From Foliimonas ilicis (lineage in GTDB: Bacteria > Pseudomonadota > Alphaproteobacteria > Rhizobiales > Rhizobiaceae), in NCBI RefSeq assembly GCF_039939195.1, contig NZ_JBDUUH010000001.1, forward strand, positions 682,001 to 746,000: a DNA stretch of 64,000 nt, in the 5' to 3' direction. Positions 25,258-33,578 of the stretch are shown piece by piece (the first letter of the stretch is position 1; the number at the start of each line of letters is the position of its first letter). Below the pieces are notes generated by a model, which was not told the origin of the DNA, searched no databases, and saw only the letters and a list, made by a program, of their open reading frames with translations. A program made the translations under genes and the position numbers.

Positions 25258-27603
25258 ATGACCATCACCACCGCAAATCTCGGATTTCCGCGCATAGGCG
25301 CGCGGCGTGAACTCAAATTCGCGCTCGAAAGCTATTGGGCCGGAAAATCCGATGAGGCTGCATTGCAGGCAGTTGCAAAGGCACTGCGCGCGAAAAACTG
25401 GAAAACACAGCAGGAGAAGGGAATAGAAGTCATCCCTTCCAATGATTTCTCTCTCTATGACCATGTGCTGGACACTGCGGTCATGGTTGGGGCCATTCCG
25501 TCCGCCTATGGCTGGAAAAATGGGCCGGTCGACCTGGACACCTATTTCGCGATGGCGCGCGGAAGCGAGGGTAGAGGTCATGCCGCTTGCGGTCATGCCG
25601 AACATGGTCGAGGCGCACCGGCTCTCGAAATGACCAAATGGTTCGATACGAATTATCATTACATGGTTCCGGAATTGCATGCCGGTCAGACCTTCGAGCT
25701 GACCGCCAATCGGCCGCTGGAGGCGTTTCTGGAGGCGAAAGCGTTGGGCATCGTCACCCGTCCGGTGATCCTTGGACCCGTGACGTTTCTCAAACTCGGC
25801 AAGGCGACGACGGAAGATTTCGAACCGCTGTCGCTGCTGGACCGGCTGCTGCCCGTCTATGCGCGAATCCTTGCCGAACTGCGTGCCGCCGGGGTCGAAT
25901 GGGTGCAGATCGATGAACCCTGTCTCGTCCTCGATCTCGATGATGCAGAACGCAAAGCGCTGGTTCATGCCTATACGGCGCTGGGCGCTCTTGTCCCCGA
26001 TCTGAAAATCATGCTCGCAACCTATTTCGGAGACATAGGCGACAATCTGGCGACCGCCTTGAAGCTTCCGGTTGCGGGTCTGCATGTCGATCTCGTGCGG
26101 GCACCGCAGCAGGTGGACGTACTTATAGAGCAAGCACCGGTAGACCTTGTCCTCTCGCTGGGCATTATTGATGGACGCAATATCTGGCGTTCCGATCTCG
26201 CCGGACTGTACAAATCTGTAAAGCGTGTCGTTGAGGCCTGCGGATCAGACAAGGTGCAGATCGCGCCGTCCTGCTCGCTGCTGCATGTGCCGATCGATCT
26301 TGAACTCGAAACGGCGCTGGACGAGGAACTCGTCACCTGGCTGGCTTTTGCGGTGCAGAAGCTCGACGAAATCGGTTCGATCGCCAAAGCGTTCGACGCG
26401 GGTGAGCCGGGTCGGCTTTTTTCCAAATCCGATGCGGCGGCAAATGCGCGCCTGACTTCCGTCAGGGTGCACGATCCTCTGGTGACGGGTCGTCTCGCGC
26501 AGATCGATGGCTCCGCCACACAACGGAAAACCGCATTTCATCGACGCAAGATCGTCCAGCATAACAAGCTCAGGCTGCCGGTTTTCCCCACTACGACAAT
26601 AGGCTCGTTTCCGCAGACCCCAGAGGTTCGCAAGGCCCGGTCGCAGCACGCCAAGGGAGAACTGAGCTATCTCGATTACATCGCCTTTGTTGAAAGCGAG
26701 ACTGAGAGAGCGATACGCTGGCAGGAGGAAATCGGGCTCGATGTGCTGGTGCACGGCGAATTCGAGCGCAACGACATGGTGCAGTATTTCGGCGAACAGC
26801 TTTCCGGCTTCGCCTTTACCCGGCACGCATGGGTGCAGAGCTACGGCTCGCGATGTGTTCGTCCGCCGATCATCTACGGCGATGTATCTCGCCCGAATCC
26901 GATGACGGTTTCCTGGTGGAAATATGCCCAGTCGCTAACCTCGAAAGTGGTCAAGGGCATGCTCACCGGGCCGGTGACGATCCTCAACTGGTCTTTTGTC
27001 CGCAACGATCTGCCGCCAGAGACGGTGTGCAGCCAGATCGCGCTTGCCATTCGAGACGAGGTTCACGACCTCGAAGAGGCGGGTGCTGCGATGATCCAGA
27101 TCGATGAGGCGGCCCTGCGTGAAGGCTTGCCGCTGCGCAAAGCGGAATGGCAGGCCTATCTCGACTGGGCGGTGGGAAGCTTCCGGCTTTGCTCTTCGGG
27201 CGTGTCGGATGAAACCCAGATACACACCCATATGTGCTATTCGGAATTCAACGACATCATGCCTGCGATCGCCGCGATGGATGCCGATGTCATCTCGATC
27301 GAGACATCGCGTTCAAAGATGGAATTGTTGTCGGCCTTTGCGAGCACGGCATATCCCAACGAGATCGGACCGGGCGTCTACGACATCCATTCGCCGCGGG
27401 TGCCTGAAGTTGCCGAAATCGTCGATCTGCTCGAAAAGGCAACGGAAAGCCTGCAGCCCCAGCAGCTCTGGGTAAATCCCGATTGCGGTCTGAAGACACG
27501 CAAATGGGACGAGGTAAAACCGGCATTGGTCAATATGGTCGCCGCCGCAAGGCAACTTCGCGACCGCGCCGGAGCCGAGAGCAAGGTTCTCCAGAGCGCA
27601 TGA
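25258..27603 (+). CDS. metE: Cobalamin-independent methionine synthase
   Basis: A 781-residue protein from ATG 25258. The N-terminal domain starts with LGFPRIGARRELKFALESYW. The catalytic zinc site is complete: HTHMCYSEF (His and Cys), the Glu in SIETSRSKMELL, and the final Cys in NPDCGLKTRKW. It transfers a methyl group from methyl-THF-triglutamate to homocysteine without B12. A His-rich insert (HAACGHAEHGRG, near residue 108) precedes the conserved EMTKWFDTNYHY. It is controlled by the upstream riboswitch, and the stop overlaps the thioesterase start. Confidence 0.97.
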   Translation: MTITTANLGFPRIGARRELKFALESYWAGKSDEAALQAVAKALRAKNWKTQQEKGIEVIPSNDFSLYDHVLDTAVMVGAIPSAYGWKNGPVDLDTYFAMARGSEGRGHAACGHAEHGRGAPALEMTKWFDTNYHYMVPELHAGQTFELTANRPLEAFLEAKALGIVTRPVILGPVTFLKLGKATTEDFEPLSLLDRLLPVYARILAELRAAGVEWVQIDEPCLVLDLDDAERKALVHAYTALGALVPDLKIMLATYFGDIGDNLATALKLPVAGLHVDLVRAPQQVDVLIEQAPVDLVLSLGIIDGRNIWRSDLAGLYKSVKRVVEACGSDKVQIAPSCSLLHVPIDLELETALDEELVTWLAFAVQKLDEIGSIAKAFDAGEPGRLFSKSDAAANARLTSVRVHDPLVTGRLAQIDGSATQRKTAFHRRKIVQHNKLRLPVFPTTTIGSFPQTPEVRKARSQHAKGELSYLDYIAFVESETERAIRWQEEIGLDVLVHGEFERNDMVQYFGEQLSGFAFTRHAWVQSYGSRCVRPPIIYGDVSRPNPMTVSWWKYAQSLTSKVVKGMLTGPVTILNWSFVRNDLPPETVCSQIALAIRDEVHDLEEAGAAMIQIDEAALREGLPLRKAEWQAYLDWAVGSFRLCSSGVSDETQIHTHMCYSEFNDIMPAIAAMDADVISIETSRSKMELLSAFASTAYPNEIGPGVYDIHSPRVPEVAEIVDLLEKATESLQPQQLWVNPDCGLKTRKWDEVKPALVNMVAAARQLRDRAGAESKVLQSA

Positions 27604-28394
27604 CAAAATCGGAAATCATTGAAGAAGCGCCGGGAGAAATCCCGGCGTTGAGCCGTTTGATCGACATTGTCTTGCCCAGTGACACGAACCATCACGGTAC
27701 GCTGTTTGGCGGTGCCAGTTTTGCGCTGATGGACCGCATAGCCTTCATCGCGGCAACGCGTCACGGCAGGGTGCCATTCGTAACGGCGTCCTGCGACCGC
27801 GTCGATTTCCGCACGCCGGCACATGTCGGGGACCTTGTAGAACTGACCGCCCGCCCGACGCGGGTGGGGCGAAAATCGATGGTCATCGAAGTCGATATGG
27901 TCGCGGAAAATCTGGTCGGAGGCGAACGGCATCTTTGCACGCGCGGCTGCTTCACCATGGTCGCAGTGCCTGAAGACAAGACTGCCGGATGGCAGTTGCC
28001 GCCGATCCAAATGCCGGATGACTCCGTCGATGACGATACTTTGAGGATGACGGATATTGTCTTTGCCGATCAAGCCAACAGTTTTGGCAAAATGTTCGGC
28101 GGCGAAGCGCTTGCCCAAATGACCAAAGCTGCCTTCGTCGCGGCCAGCCGTTACAGCAGGCAGATGACGGTTCTGGCATCGTCCGAAAAGATCGATTTCA
28201 AATCACCGATCCCGGTCGGCGCGATTATCGATGTCTTCGCCAGGATCGTTTCCGTCGGGCGGACATCCATGCGGATAGAAACGGAACTATGGTCGGAAAT
28301 CCTTAACACCGGGGAGCCCCGCCTGACGGCAGTGGGGATTTTTATCATGGTCGCTGTTGATAAAAATCACCGTCCCTTGCAATTGCCGGCATAA
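27600..28394 (+). CDS. Acyl-CoA thioesterase with two hotdog domains
   Basis: About 264 residues from ATG 27600, which overlaps the metE stop as ATGA. Two hotdog folds are in tandem: the first around TNHHGTLFGGASFALMD, the second around QANSFGKMFGGEALAQMTK. This is the layout of YciA/ACOT-like acyl-CoA hydrolases. Coupling to metE puts it under the cobalamin riboswitch, which is not an obvious link for a thioesterase. Its physiological substrate is unknown. Confidence 0.88.
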   Translation: MTKSEIIEEAPGEIPALSRLIDIVLPSDTNHHGTLFGGASFALMDRIAFIAATRHGRVPFVTASCDRVDFRTPAHVGDLVELTARPTRVGRKSMVIEVDMVAENLVGGERHLCTRGCFTMVAVPEDKTAGWQLPPIQMPDDSVDDDTLRMTDIVFADQANSFGKMFGGEALAQMTKAAFVAASRYSRQMTVLASSEKIDFKSPIPVGAIIDVFARIVSVGRTSMRIETELWSEILNTGEPRLTAVGIFIMVAVDKNHRPLQLPA

Positions 28395-28419
28395 GACGAG
28401 TATAGCCCCATCATAGGCG

Positions 28420-28449
28420 TTGACGAGAATTTAACCTCGTCTACTATAT
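28420..28449 (+). promoter_or_regulatory. Probable housekeeping promoter for the nrd riboswitch transcript
   Basis: TTGACG at 28420-28425 and TACTAT at 28442-28447, spacer 16. Transcription would start near 28454, just before the riboswitch. Confidence 0.6.
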
Positions 28450-28454
28450 CTAGT

Positions 28455-28690
28455 GTTCGAGGTTCTTTCGATTCGCAAGGATCGGAAGCTAAGACGGGAA
28501 TACGGTGAGCGGTTGCCAATTGGCTGCCGCAATGCCGGAGCTGCCCCCGCAACTGTAAGCGGCGAGCGGTCATTCACGAAAGCCACTGAAGCGGCGTGCT
28601 TCGGGAAGGTGAGAATGATTGCTGCGACCCGCGAGCCAGGAGACCTGCCTCGATCGAGAACGTCCACGGGCGGGGTGCCCGGAAGGTCGC
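28455..28690 (+). promoter_or_regulatory. Adenosylcobalamin riboswitch upstream of nrdHIEF
   Basis: It has the same conserved blocks as the metE riboswitch: GGGAATACGGTG, GGAGCTGCCCCCGCAACTGT, GCCACTG, GGGAAGG, GACCCGCGAGCCAGGAGACC, and a closing CCACGGGCGGGGTGCCCGG hairpin. The last hairpin lies against the GGAAGG at 28681-28686, the ribosome site of a 36-codon frame. Expected to repress the class Ib ribonucleotide reductase operon when adenosylcobalamin is present. Confidence 0.95.
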
Positions 28691-28691
28691 G

Positions 28692-28802
28692 ATGCATTTT
28701 GCGGAAATGATCCCGCTTGTGCCGCTTCCCCCAAACTCCGCCATGAGCAACTTCGGGGTGAAGACTATGTCGAAATTTTTAAGCACGCGTAGACGCGAGT
28801 AA
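28692..28802 (+). CDS. Possible 36-residue leader peptide of the nrd operon
   Basis: ATG 28692 is preceded by GGAAGG at a five-base distance, and the site abuts the riboswitch expression-platform hairpin. The peptide starts MHFAEMIPLVPLPPNSAM and ends with a basic STRRRE. Immediately after the stop come a hairpin CCGGGCA/TGCCCGG (28803-28821) and another, GTCTCTT/AAGAGAC (28832-28848). Whether it is translated is unknown; it could simply be where the riboswitch exerts translational control and polarity. Confidence 0.4.
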   Translation: MHFAEMIPLVPLPPNSAMSNFGVKTMSKFLSTRRRE

Positions 28803-28971
28803 CCGGGCAGATCATGCCCGGCTTAACGCACGTCTCTTTGAAAGAGACTGCGAGGGTCCGGGCGGCCTGCAAGGCGACAACAGAGCGCACAATCAGAATT
28901 TGAACCTTCGAACGGGCATCGGCGGATGCGCGATCGATTTCCTATGCCTTTTTGAAAACAACGAGGAAGCC

Positions 28972-29193
28972 ATGAACATCACGGTCTACAGCAAGCCTGC
29001 CTGCGTCCAGTGCACCGCAACGACACGCGCGCTCGATCGCCAGGGCATCGAATATGACATCGTCGATGTCTCCGCAGATGCAGCAGCCTTCGATCTGGTG
29101 CAGGGACTTGGCTATCGTCAGGTGCCGGTGGTGATTGCCGGAGAGCAGCATTGGGCAGGCTTCCGGCCGGATATGATCAGCTCGCTCTCCTGA
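28972..29193 (+). CDS. nrdH: NrdH glutaredoxin-like electron donor
   Basis: A 73-residue protein from ATG 28972 with GAGGAAG just upstream. MNITVYSKPACVQCTATTRALD contains the CVQC redox motif; FDLVQGLGYRQVPVVIAG and WAGFRPDMI are typical of NrdH. It donates electrons to the NrdEF ribonucleotide reductase and is itself reduced by thioredoxin reductase. First gene of nrdHIEF. Confidence 0.95.
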   Translation: MNITVYSKPACVQCTATTRALDRQGIEYDIVDVSADAAAFDLVQGLGYRQVPVVIAGEQHWAGFRPDMISSLS

Positions 29194-29207
29194 TCGAAGA
29201 AACGGCG

Positions 29208-29615
29208 ATGGGCGATATCGTTTATTTTTCCAGCCGGTCGGAAAACACCCATCGCTTTGTCGCAAAGCTGGGCATGTGTGCCGCGCGCATACCGATAAGC
29301 CCAGCCGACGAACTCAACGTCGATCGTCCCTTCGTTCTCGTCCTGCCGACCTATAGCGGGGCGGGCGGCAAGGGAGCCGTTCCAAAACAGGTGATCCGCT
29401 TTCTCAATGACGCGGAAAACAGATCGAATATTCGCGGCGTGATCGCCGCGGGAAACAGCAACTTCGGTGCGACCTACGGGCTCGCGGGCAAGATCGTCTC
29501 CACCAAGTGCCAGGTGCCTTACCTCTACAGGTTCGAGCTTCTGGGCACGGCGGAAGACGTCGCCAATGTCAGACATGGATTGGAACGATTTTGGAAACGG
29601 CAAGCACTCTCCTGA
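29208..29615 (+). CDS. nrdI: NrdI flavodoxin-like activator
   Basis: A 135-residue protein from ATG 29208. IVYFSSRSENTHRFVAKL binds FMN phosphate, and the PTYSGAGG, AAGNSNFGATYGLAG and YRFELLGT segments are diagnostic. NrdI supplies oxidant for assembly of the Mn(III)2-tyrosyl radical of NrdF. It overlaps the start of nrdE by about 25 bases. Confidence 0.96.
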   Translation: MGDIVYFSSRSENTHRFVAKLGMCAARIPISPADELNVDRPFVLVLPTYSGAGGKGAVPKQVIRFLNDAENRSNIRGVIAAGNSNFGATYGLAGKIVSTKCQVPYLYRFELLGTAEDVANVRHGLERFWKRQALS

Positions 29616-31801
29616 CGCGCGATGCGGACGAAAAGCCGCTCAACGATTTCCCGCTTCCGAGCGGCGACCGGCCTGCAAAAAAGGCCGAGACGGCGCTCGA
29701 TTATCATGCGCTGAACGCCATGCTGAACCTCTATGACGAGGAGGGGCGCATTCAGCTCGACAAGGACAGGCTGGCGGCGCGTCAATATTTCCTCCAGCAC
29801 GTCAATCAGAACACGGTGTTCTTTCACAATCTGCGGGAGAAACTCGATTATCTGGTGACGGAGAGCTATTACGAGCGCGAGGTTCTCGACCAGTATTCCT
29901 TCAATTTCGTGCGCGATCTGTTCGATCACGCTTATGCGAAGAAATTCCGCTTCCCGACCTTTCTCGGTGCCTTCAAATATTACACCAGCTACACGCTGAA
30001 GACCTTCGACGGAAAGCGCTATCTGGAGCGCTATGAGGACCGTGTGTGCATGGTCGCGCTGGCGCTTGCGCGCGGCGACGAGCAGCTTGCCCGCGATATG
30101 GTCGACGAGATCATTTCCGGCCGTTTCCAGCCTGCGACGCCGACATTTCTCAATGCGGGCAAAAAGCAGCGCGGCGAGCTTGTCTCCTGCTTCCTGATGC
30201 GCGTCGAGGACAATATGGAGTCCATCGGGCGCTCCATCAATTCGGCTTTGCAGCTTTCGAAGCGCGGCGGCGGCGTGGCCCTTTCGCTCACCAATATTCG
30301 CGAGGCAGGCGCGCCGATCAAGCATATCGAGAACCAGTCGTCCGGCATCATTCCGGTGATGAAGCTGCTGGAAGACGCATTTTCCTATGCCAACCAGCTT
30401 GGCGCGCGGCAGGGCGCTGGCGCGGTTTATCTCAACGCGCACCATCCCGACATTATGCGCTTTCTCGACACCAAGCGCGAAAACGCCGACGAGAAAATCC
30501 GCATCAAGACATTGTCGCTCGGCGTGGTCGTGCCGGACATCACCTTTGAACTGGCGAAGAACAATGAGGATATGTACCTGTTCTCGCCATATGATGTGGA
30601 GCGCGTCTACGGCGTGCCCTTCACCGAGATTTCGGTGAGCGAAAAATATCGCGAGATGGCGGATGATTCCCGCATCTCCAAGAAGAAGATCAAGGCGCGC
30701 GATTTCTTTCAGGTGCTGGCCGAAATCCAGTTCGAGAGCGGCTACCCCTACATCATGTTCGAAGACACGGTGAACAAGGCGAACCCGATCGCCGGGCGCA
30801 TCACCATGAGCAATCTCTGCTCGGAAATCCTCCAGGTGAGCGAGGCCAGCGAATATAATGACGACCTTTCCTACAGCCGTCTCGGCAAGGATATTTCCTG
30901 CAATCTCGGCTCGCTGAACATCGCCTCCGCAATGGATTCGCCCGACTTTGGAAAGACCATCGAGACCTCGATCCGCGCGCTGACGGCCGTCTCCGAAATG
31001 AGCCATATCTCGTCGGTGCCTTCGATCGAGAAGGGCAATGACGAAAGCCACGCAATCGGTCTCGGCCAGATGAATCTGCACGGCTATCTCGCCCGCGAAC
31101 GCATATTCTACGGTTCCGAAGAAGGCGTCGATTTCACCAACATCTATTTCTACACCGTGACCTATCACGCCATTCGCGCGTCGAACCGGCTGGCAGTCGA
31201 ACGAGGTACAAGCTTCAAGAATTTCGAGAATTCGAAATATGCGTCCGGCGAATATTTCGACAAATACACCGAGAATGAATGGCTGCCTGCGACCGACAGG
31301 GTAAAGGCGCTGTTCGAAACGTCCGGCATTCACATTCCGACGCAGGAAGACTGGCTGGCGTTGAAGGAGGCCGTGATGGCGTCCGGTCTCTACAATCAGA
31401 ACCTGCAGGCGGTGCCGCCGACTGGATCGATCTCCTACATCAACCACTCGACCTCATCTATCCACCCGATCGTCTCGAAAATCGAAATCCGCAAGGAGGG
31501 CAAGATCGGCCGCGTCTACTATCCGGCTGCCTTCATGACGAATGACAATCTCGATTATTATCAGGACGCTTACGAGATCGGGCCGGAGAAGATCATCGAC
31601 ACCTATGCGGCGGCCACCCAGCATGTCGATCAGGGGCTCTCGCTGACACTGTTCTTCCGCGATACGGCCACGACGCGCGACATCAACCGCGCGCAGATCT
31701 ACGCGTGGAAGAAGGGCATCAAGACCATCTACTACATCCGCCTGCGCCAGATGGCACTTGAAGGAACGCAGGTCGAAGGCTGCGTGTCCTGTGCGCTCTA
31801 A
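29591..31801 (+). CDS. nrdE: Class Ib ribonucleotide reductase, large subunit
   Basis: About 736 residues if started at TTG 29591. There is no ATG in frame before the conserved DYHALNAMLNLYD block (reached near 29700), so the start is uncertain; the frame is open back to before 29507. Core motifs match NrdE closely: ARQGAGAVYLNAHHPDI, SNLCSEILQVSEASEY, AVPPTGSISYINHSTSSIHP and the C-terminal redox pair CVSCAL. It reduces nucleoside diphosphates with NrdF, using NrdH as donor. Confidence 0.95.
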   Translation: METASTLLTRDADEKPLNDFPLPSGDRPAKKAETALDYHALNAMLNLYDEEGRIQLDKDRLAARQYFLQHVNQNTVFFHNLREKLDYLVTESYYEREVLDQYSFNFVRDLFDHAYAKKFRFPTFLGAFKYYTSYTLKTFDGKRYLERYEDRVCMVALALARGDEQLARDMVDEIISGRFQPATPTFLNAGKKQRGELVSCFLMRVEDNMESIGRSINSALQLSKRGGGVALSLTNIREAGAPIKHIENQSSGIIPVMKLLEDAFSYANQLGARQGAGAVYLNAHHPDIMRFLDTKRENADEKIRIKTLSLGVVVPDITFELAKNNEDMYLFSPYDVERVYGVPFTEISVSEKYREMADDSRISKKKIKARDFFQVLAEIQFESGYPYIMFEDTVNKANPIAGRITMSNLCSEILQVSEASEYNDDLSYSRLGKDISCNLGSLNIASAMDSPDFGKTIETSIRALTAVSEMSHISSVPSIEKGNDESHAIGLGQMNLHGYLARERIFYGSEEGVDFTNIYFYTVTYHAIRASNRLAVERGTSFKNFENSKYASGEYFDKYTENEWLPATDRVKALFETSGIHIPTQEDWLALKEAVMASGLYNQNLQAVPPTGSISYINHSTSSIHPIVSKIEIRKEGKIGRVYYPAAFMTNDNLDYYQDAYEIGPEKIIDTYAAATQHVDQGLSLTLFFRDTATTRDINRAQIYAWKKGIKTIYYIRLRQMALEGTQVEGCVSCAL

Positions 31802-31823
31802 AAGATTGTCAAAGGACAAGCCC

Positions 31824-32798
31824 ATGAACATGCAATTCAAGCCGGCCGCGCGCATTCGCGCCATCAACTGGAACCGCATCGAGGACGATAAGGATCTCGA
31901 GGTCTGGAACCGTTTGACGGGGAATTTCTGGCTTCCCGAAAAGGTGCCGCTGTCGAATGATATTCCTTCCTGGGCAGCGCTGAAGTCTGAGGAACAGCAA
32001 CTGACGATCCGTGTTTTTACGGGCCTGACCCTGCTCGACACCATCCAGAACGGCGTGGGCTCCGTGCGGCTGATGGAGGATTCCGTGACGCAGCACGAGG
32101 AGGCGGTGCTATCCAACATCTCCTTCATGGAGGCCGTGCATGCGCGTTCCTATTCCTCGATCTTCTCGACGCTCTGCTCCACGCCGGATGTGGACGACGC
32201 CTATCGCTGGTCGGAGGAAAACGAATTCCTGCAGAAAAAGTCGGCGCTGATCATGAAGGAATATGACAGCGGCGATCCCTTGAAGAAGAAGGTCGCCTCG
32301 GTCTTTCTCGAAAGCTTCCTGTTCTATTCCGGCTTCTATCTGCCGATGTACTGGTCGAGCCGCGCCCGACTCACCAACACGGCCGACATGATCCGCCTCA
32401 TCATCCGCGACGAGGCCGTTCACGGCTATTACATCGGCTATAAATTCCAGCGCGGACTGGAGCGGTTGAGCGCTGATCAAAAGCAGGAAATCAAGGATTT
32501 CGCCTTCGACCTGATGCTCGAACTTTACGACAATGAGGTGAGATATACCGAGGCGCTTTATGACGGTGTCGGGCTGACTGAAGACGTCAAGAAATTCCTC
32601 CACTACAACGCCAACAAGGCGCTGATGAACCTTGGCTATGAGGCGCTGTTTCCGGCTGAAGCCTGCAAGGTCAACCCGGCAATTCTGTCGGCGCTTTCAC
32701 CGAATGCAGATGAAAACCACGACTTCTTTTCGGGGTCGGGCTCTTCCTATGTCATTGGGAAGGCCGTTGCGACGGAAGACGAGGACTGGGATTTTTAA
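31824..32798 (+). CDS. nrdF: Class Ib ribonucleotide reductase, small subunit
   Basis: A 324-residue protein from ATG 31824 with AAGGA at 31812-31816. Metal ligands appear in TLLDTIQNG (Asp), QHEEAVLSNISFMEAVHARSY (Glu, His) and IIRDEAVHGYYIGYKFQ (Glu, His). It houses the dimetal-tyrosyl radical cofactor; NrdI in the same operon implies manganese loading. It ends the operon, with a long hairpin eight bases later. Confidence 0.97.
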   Translation: MNMQFKPAARIRAINWNRIEDDKDLEVWNRLTGNFWLPEKVPLSNDIPSWAALKSEEQQLTIRVFTGLTLLDTIQNGVGSVRLMEDSVTQHEEAVLSNISFMEAVHARSYSSIFSTLCSTPDVDDAYRWSEENEFLQKKSALIMKEYDSGDPLKKKVASVFLESFLFYSGFYLPMYWSSRARLTNTADMIRLIIRDEAVHGYYIGYKFQRGLERLSADQKQEIKDFAFDLMLELYDNEVRYTEALYDGVGLTEDVKKFLHYNANKALMNLGYEALFPAEACKVNPAILSALSPNADENHDFFSGSGSSYVIGKAVATEDEDWDF

Positions 32799-32805
32799 AC
32801 ACAAG

Positions 32806-32842
32806 TTTGCTGAGGCAGGATCGATGATCCTGCCTCAGCAAA
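32806..32842. terminator. Long hairpin after nrdF
   Basis: Perfect 17-bp stem (32806-32822 with 32826-32842, left arm TTTGCTGAGGCAGGATC) and a three-base loop. No T tract follows on the plus strand, so it may stabilise or terminate the nrd transcript. A second weaker hairpin AACTCGA/TCGAGTT (32867-32888) lies beyond it near the end of gapR. Confidence 0.7.
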
Positions 32843-32894
32843 CGCGGTGAAATATGGAAAGCTTACAACTCGAACAATCTATCGAGTTAAACGA

Positions 32895-33155
32895 TCATTC
32901 CATGCCGAGGGCGGATTTGTAGAGGTCGAGCATCGCCTCTTCTTCCTGGCGCTCTGCCTGGTCCTTCTTGCGAAGGCGGATGATGGTGCGCACGGCTTTG
33001 GTATCGAAGCCCGTGCCCTTCATCTCGGCATAGACGTCCTTGATGTCGTCGGCGAGGCTTTGCTTTTCTTCTTCGAGACGCTCGATGCGTTCGATGAAGG
33101 CGCGCAATTGGCCGGCGGCAACGGTTTGGCTGGTTTCGGTGATTTCGTCGGCCAT
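32895..33155 (-). CDS. gapR: GapR nucleoid-associated protein (DUF2312)
   Basis: An 86-residue protein from ATG 33155. Longer upstream frame is non-coding shadow. The coiled-coil IERIERLEEEKQSLADDIKDVYAEMKGTGFD and the helix RTIIRLRKKDQAERQEEEAMLDLYKSALG match the GapR/DUF2312 family. Caulobacter GapR binds AT-rich, overtwisted DNA and aids topoisomerases during replication. It sits near DUF1244 and pyk, a common rhizobial neighbourhood. Confidence 0.93.
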   Translation of the reverse strand: MADEITETSQTVAAGQLRAFIERIERLEEEKQSLADDIKDVYAEMKGTGFDTKAVRTIIRLRKKDQAERQEEEAMLDLYKSALGME

Positions 33156-33250
33156 GGATGATCTCCGCAAGATTGGTGCCGCGACTCGGACGGCTCTGGG
33201 CTGGCGGGTTCGATGCCTCAGCGCGGCGGCAGGGTCAAGGGAGTTTCGCT

Positions 33251-33559
33251 TTAATGATCCTTCGGGCGTCGCGCCTCGAACTCGGCCAGCTTCTGGCCAG
33301 GCGCTTCTGTCTGGTGCTTTGCCTGCCATTCGGCATAGGGCATGCCGTAGACGATTTCGCGCGACTGATCCTTCGAAAGCTCGACGCCTTCGGCTTCGGC
33401 CGCCTCGCGATACCAGTTGGACAGGCAGTTGCGGCAAAAGCCCGCGAGGTTCATCAGATCGATGTTCTGAACATCGGTGCGCTGGCGCAGATGTTCGACC
33501 AGACGCCGGAAGGCGGCGGCCTCGAAGTCGCGTTGCTGTTCGTCCGTCAATCCTGACAT
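33251..33559 (-). CDS. DUF1244 family protein
   Basis: A 102-residue protein. LTDEQQRDFEAAAFRRLVEHLRQR, then DLMNLAGFCRNCLSNWYREAAEA and REIVYGMPYAEWQ, are the conserved blocks of DUF1244. A CRNC pair could bind metal or be redox-active. Function is unknown. It is probably co-transcribed with the N-formylglutamate amidohydrolase gene 19 bases upstream. Confidence 0.88.
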   Translation of the reverse strand: MSGLTDEQQRDFEAAAFRRLVEHLRQRTDVQNIDLMNLAGFCRNCLSNWYREAAEAEGVELSKDQSREIVYGMPYAEWQAKHQTEAPGQKLAEFEARRPKDH

Positions 33560-33578
33560 GATAATCTCCGATTTCTAA

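Noticed and set aside
25540..25640. Possible frameshift in metE
   Set aside because: The His/Gly-rich insert before EMTKWFDTNYHY keeps frame on both sides; variable inserts occur at this position in the family.
29525..31447. 640-codon open frame antisense to nrdE
   Set aside because: It is a complementary shadow of a highly conserved gene in GC-biased DNA; the translation has no recognisable domain and is rich in His/Arg/Asp as expected for such shadows.
33156..33437. N-terminal extension of GapR
   Set aside because: It is antisense-like sequence overlapping the DUF1244 gene in another frame; GapR family length and start fit ATG 33155.
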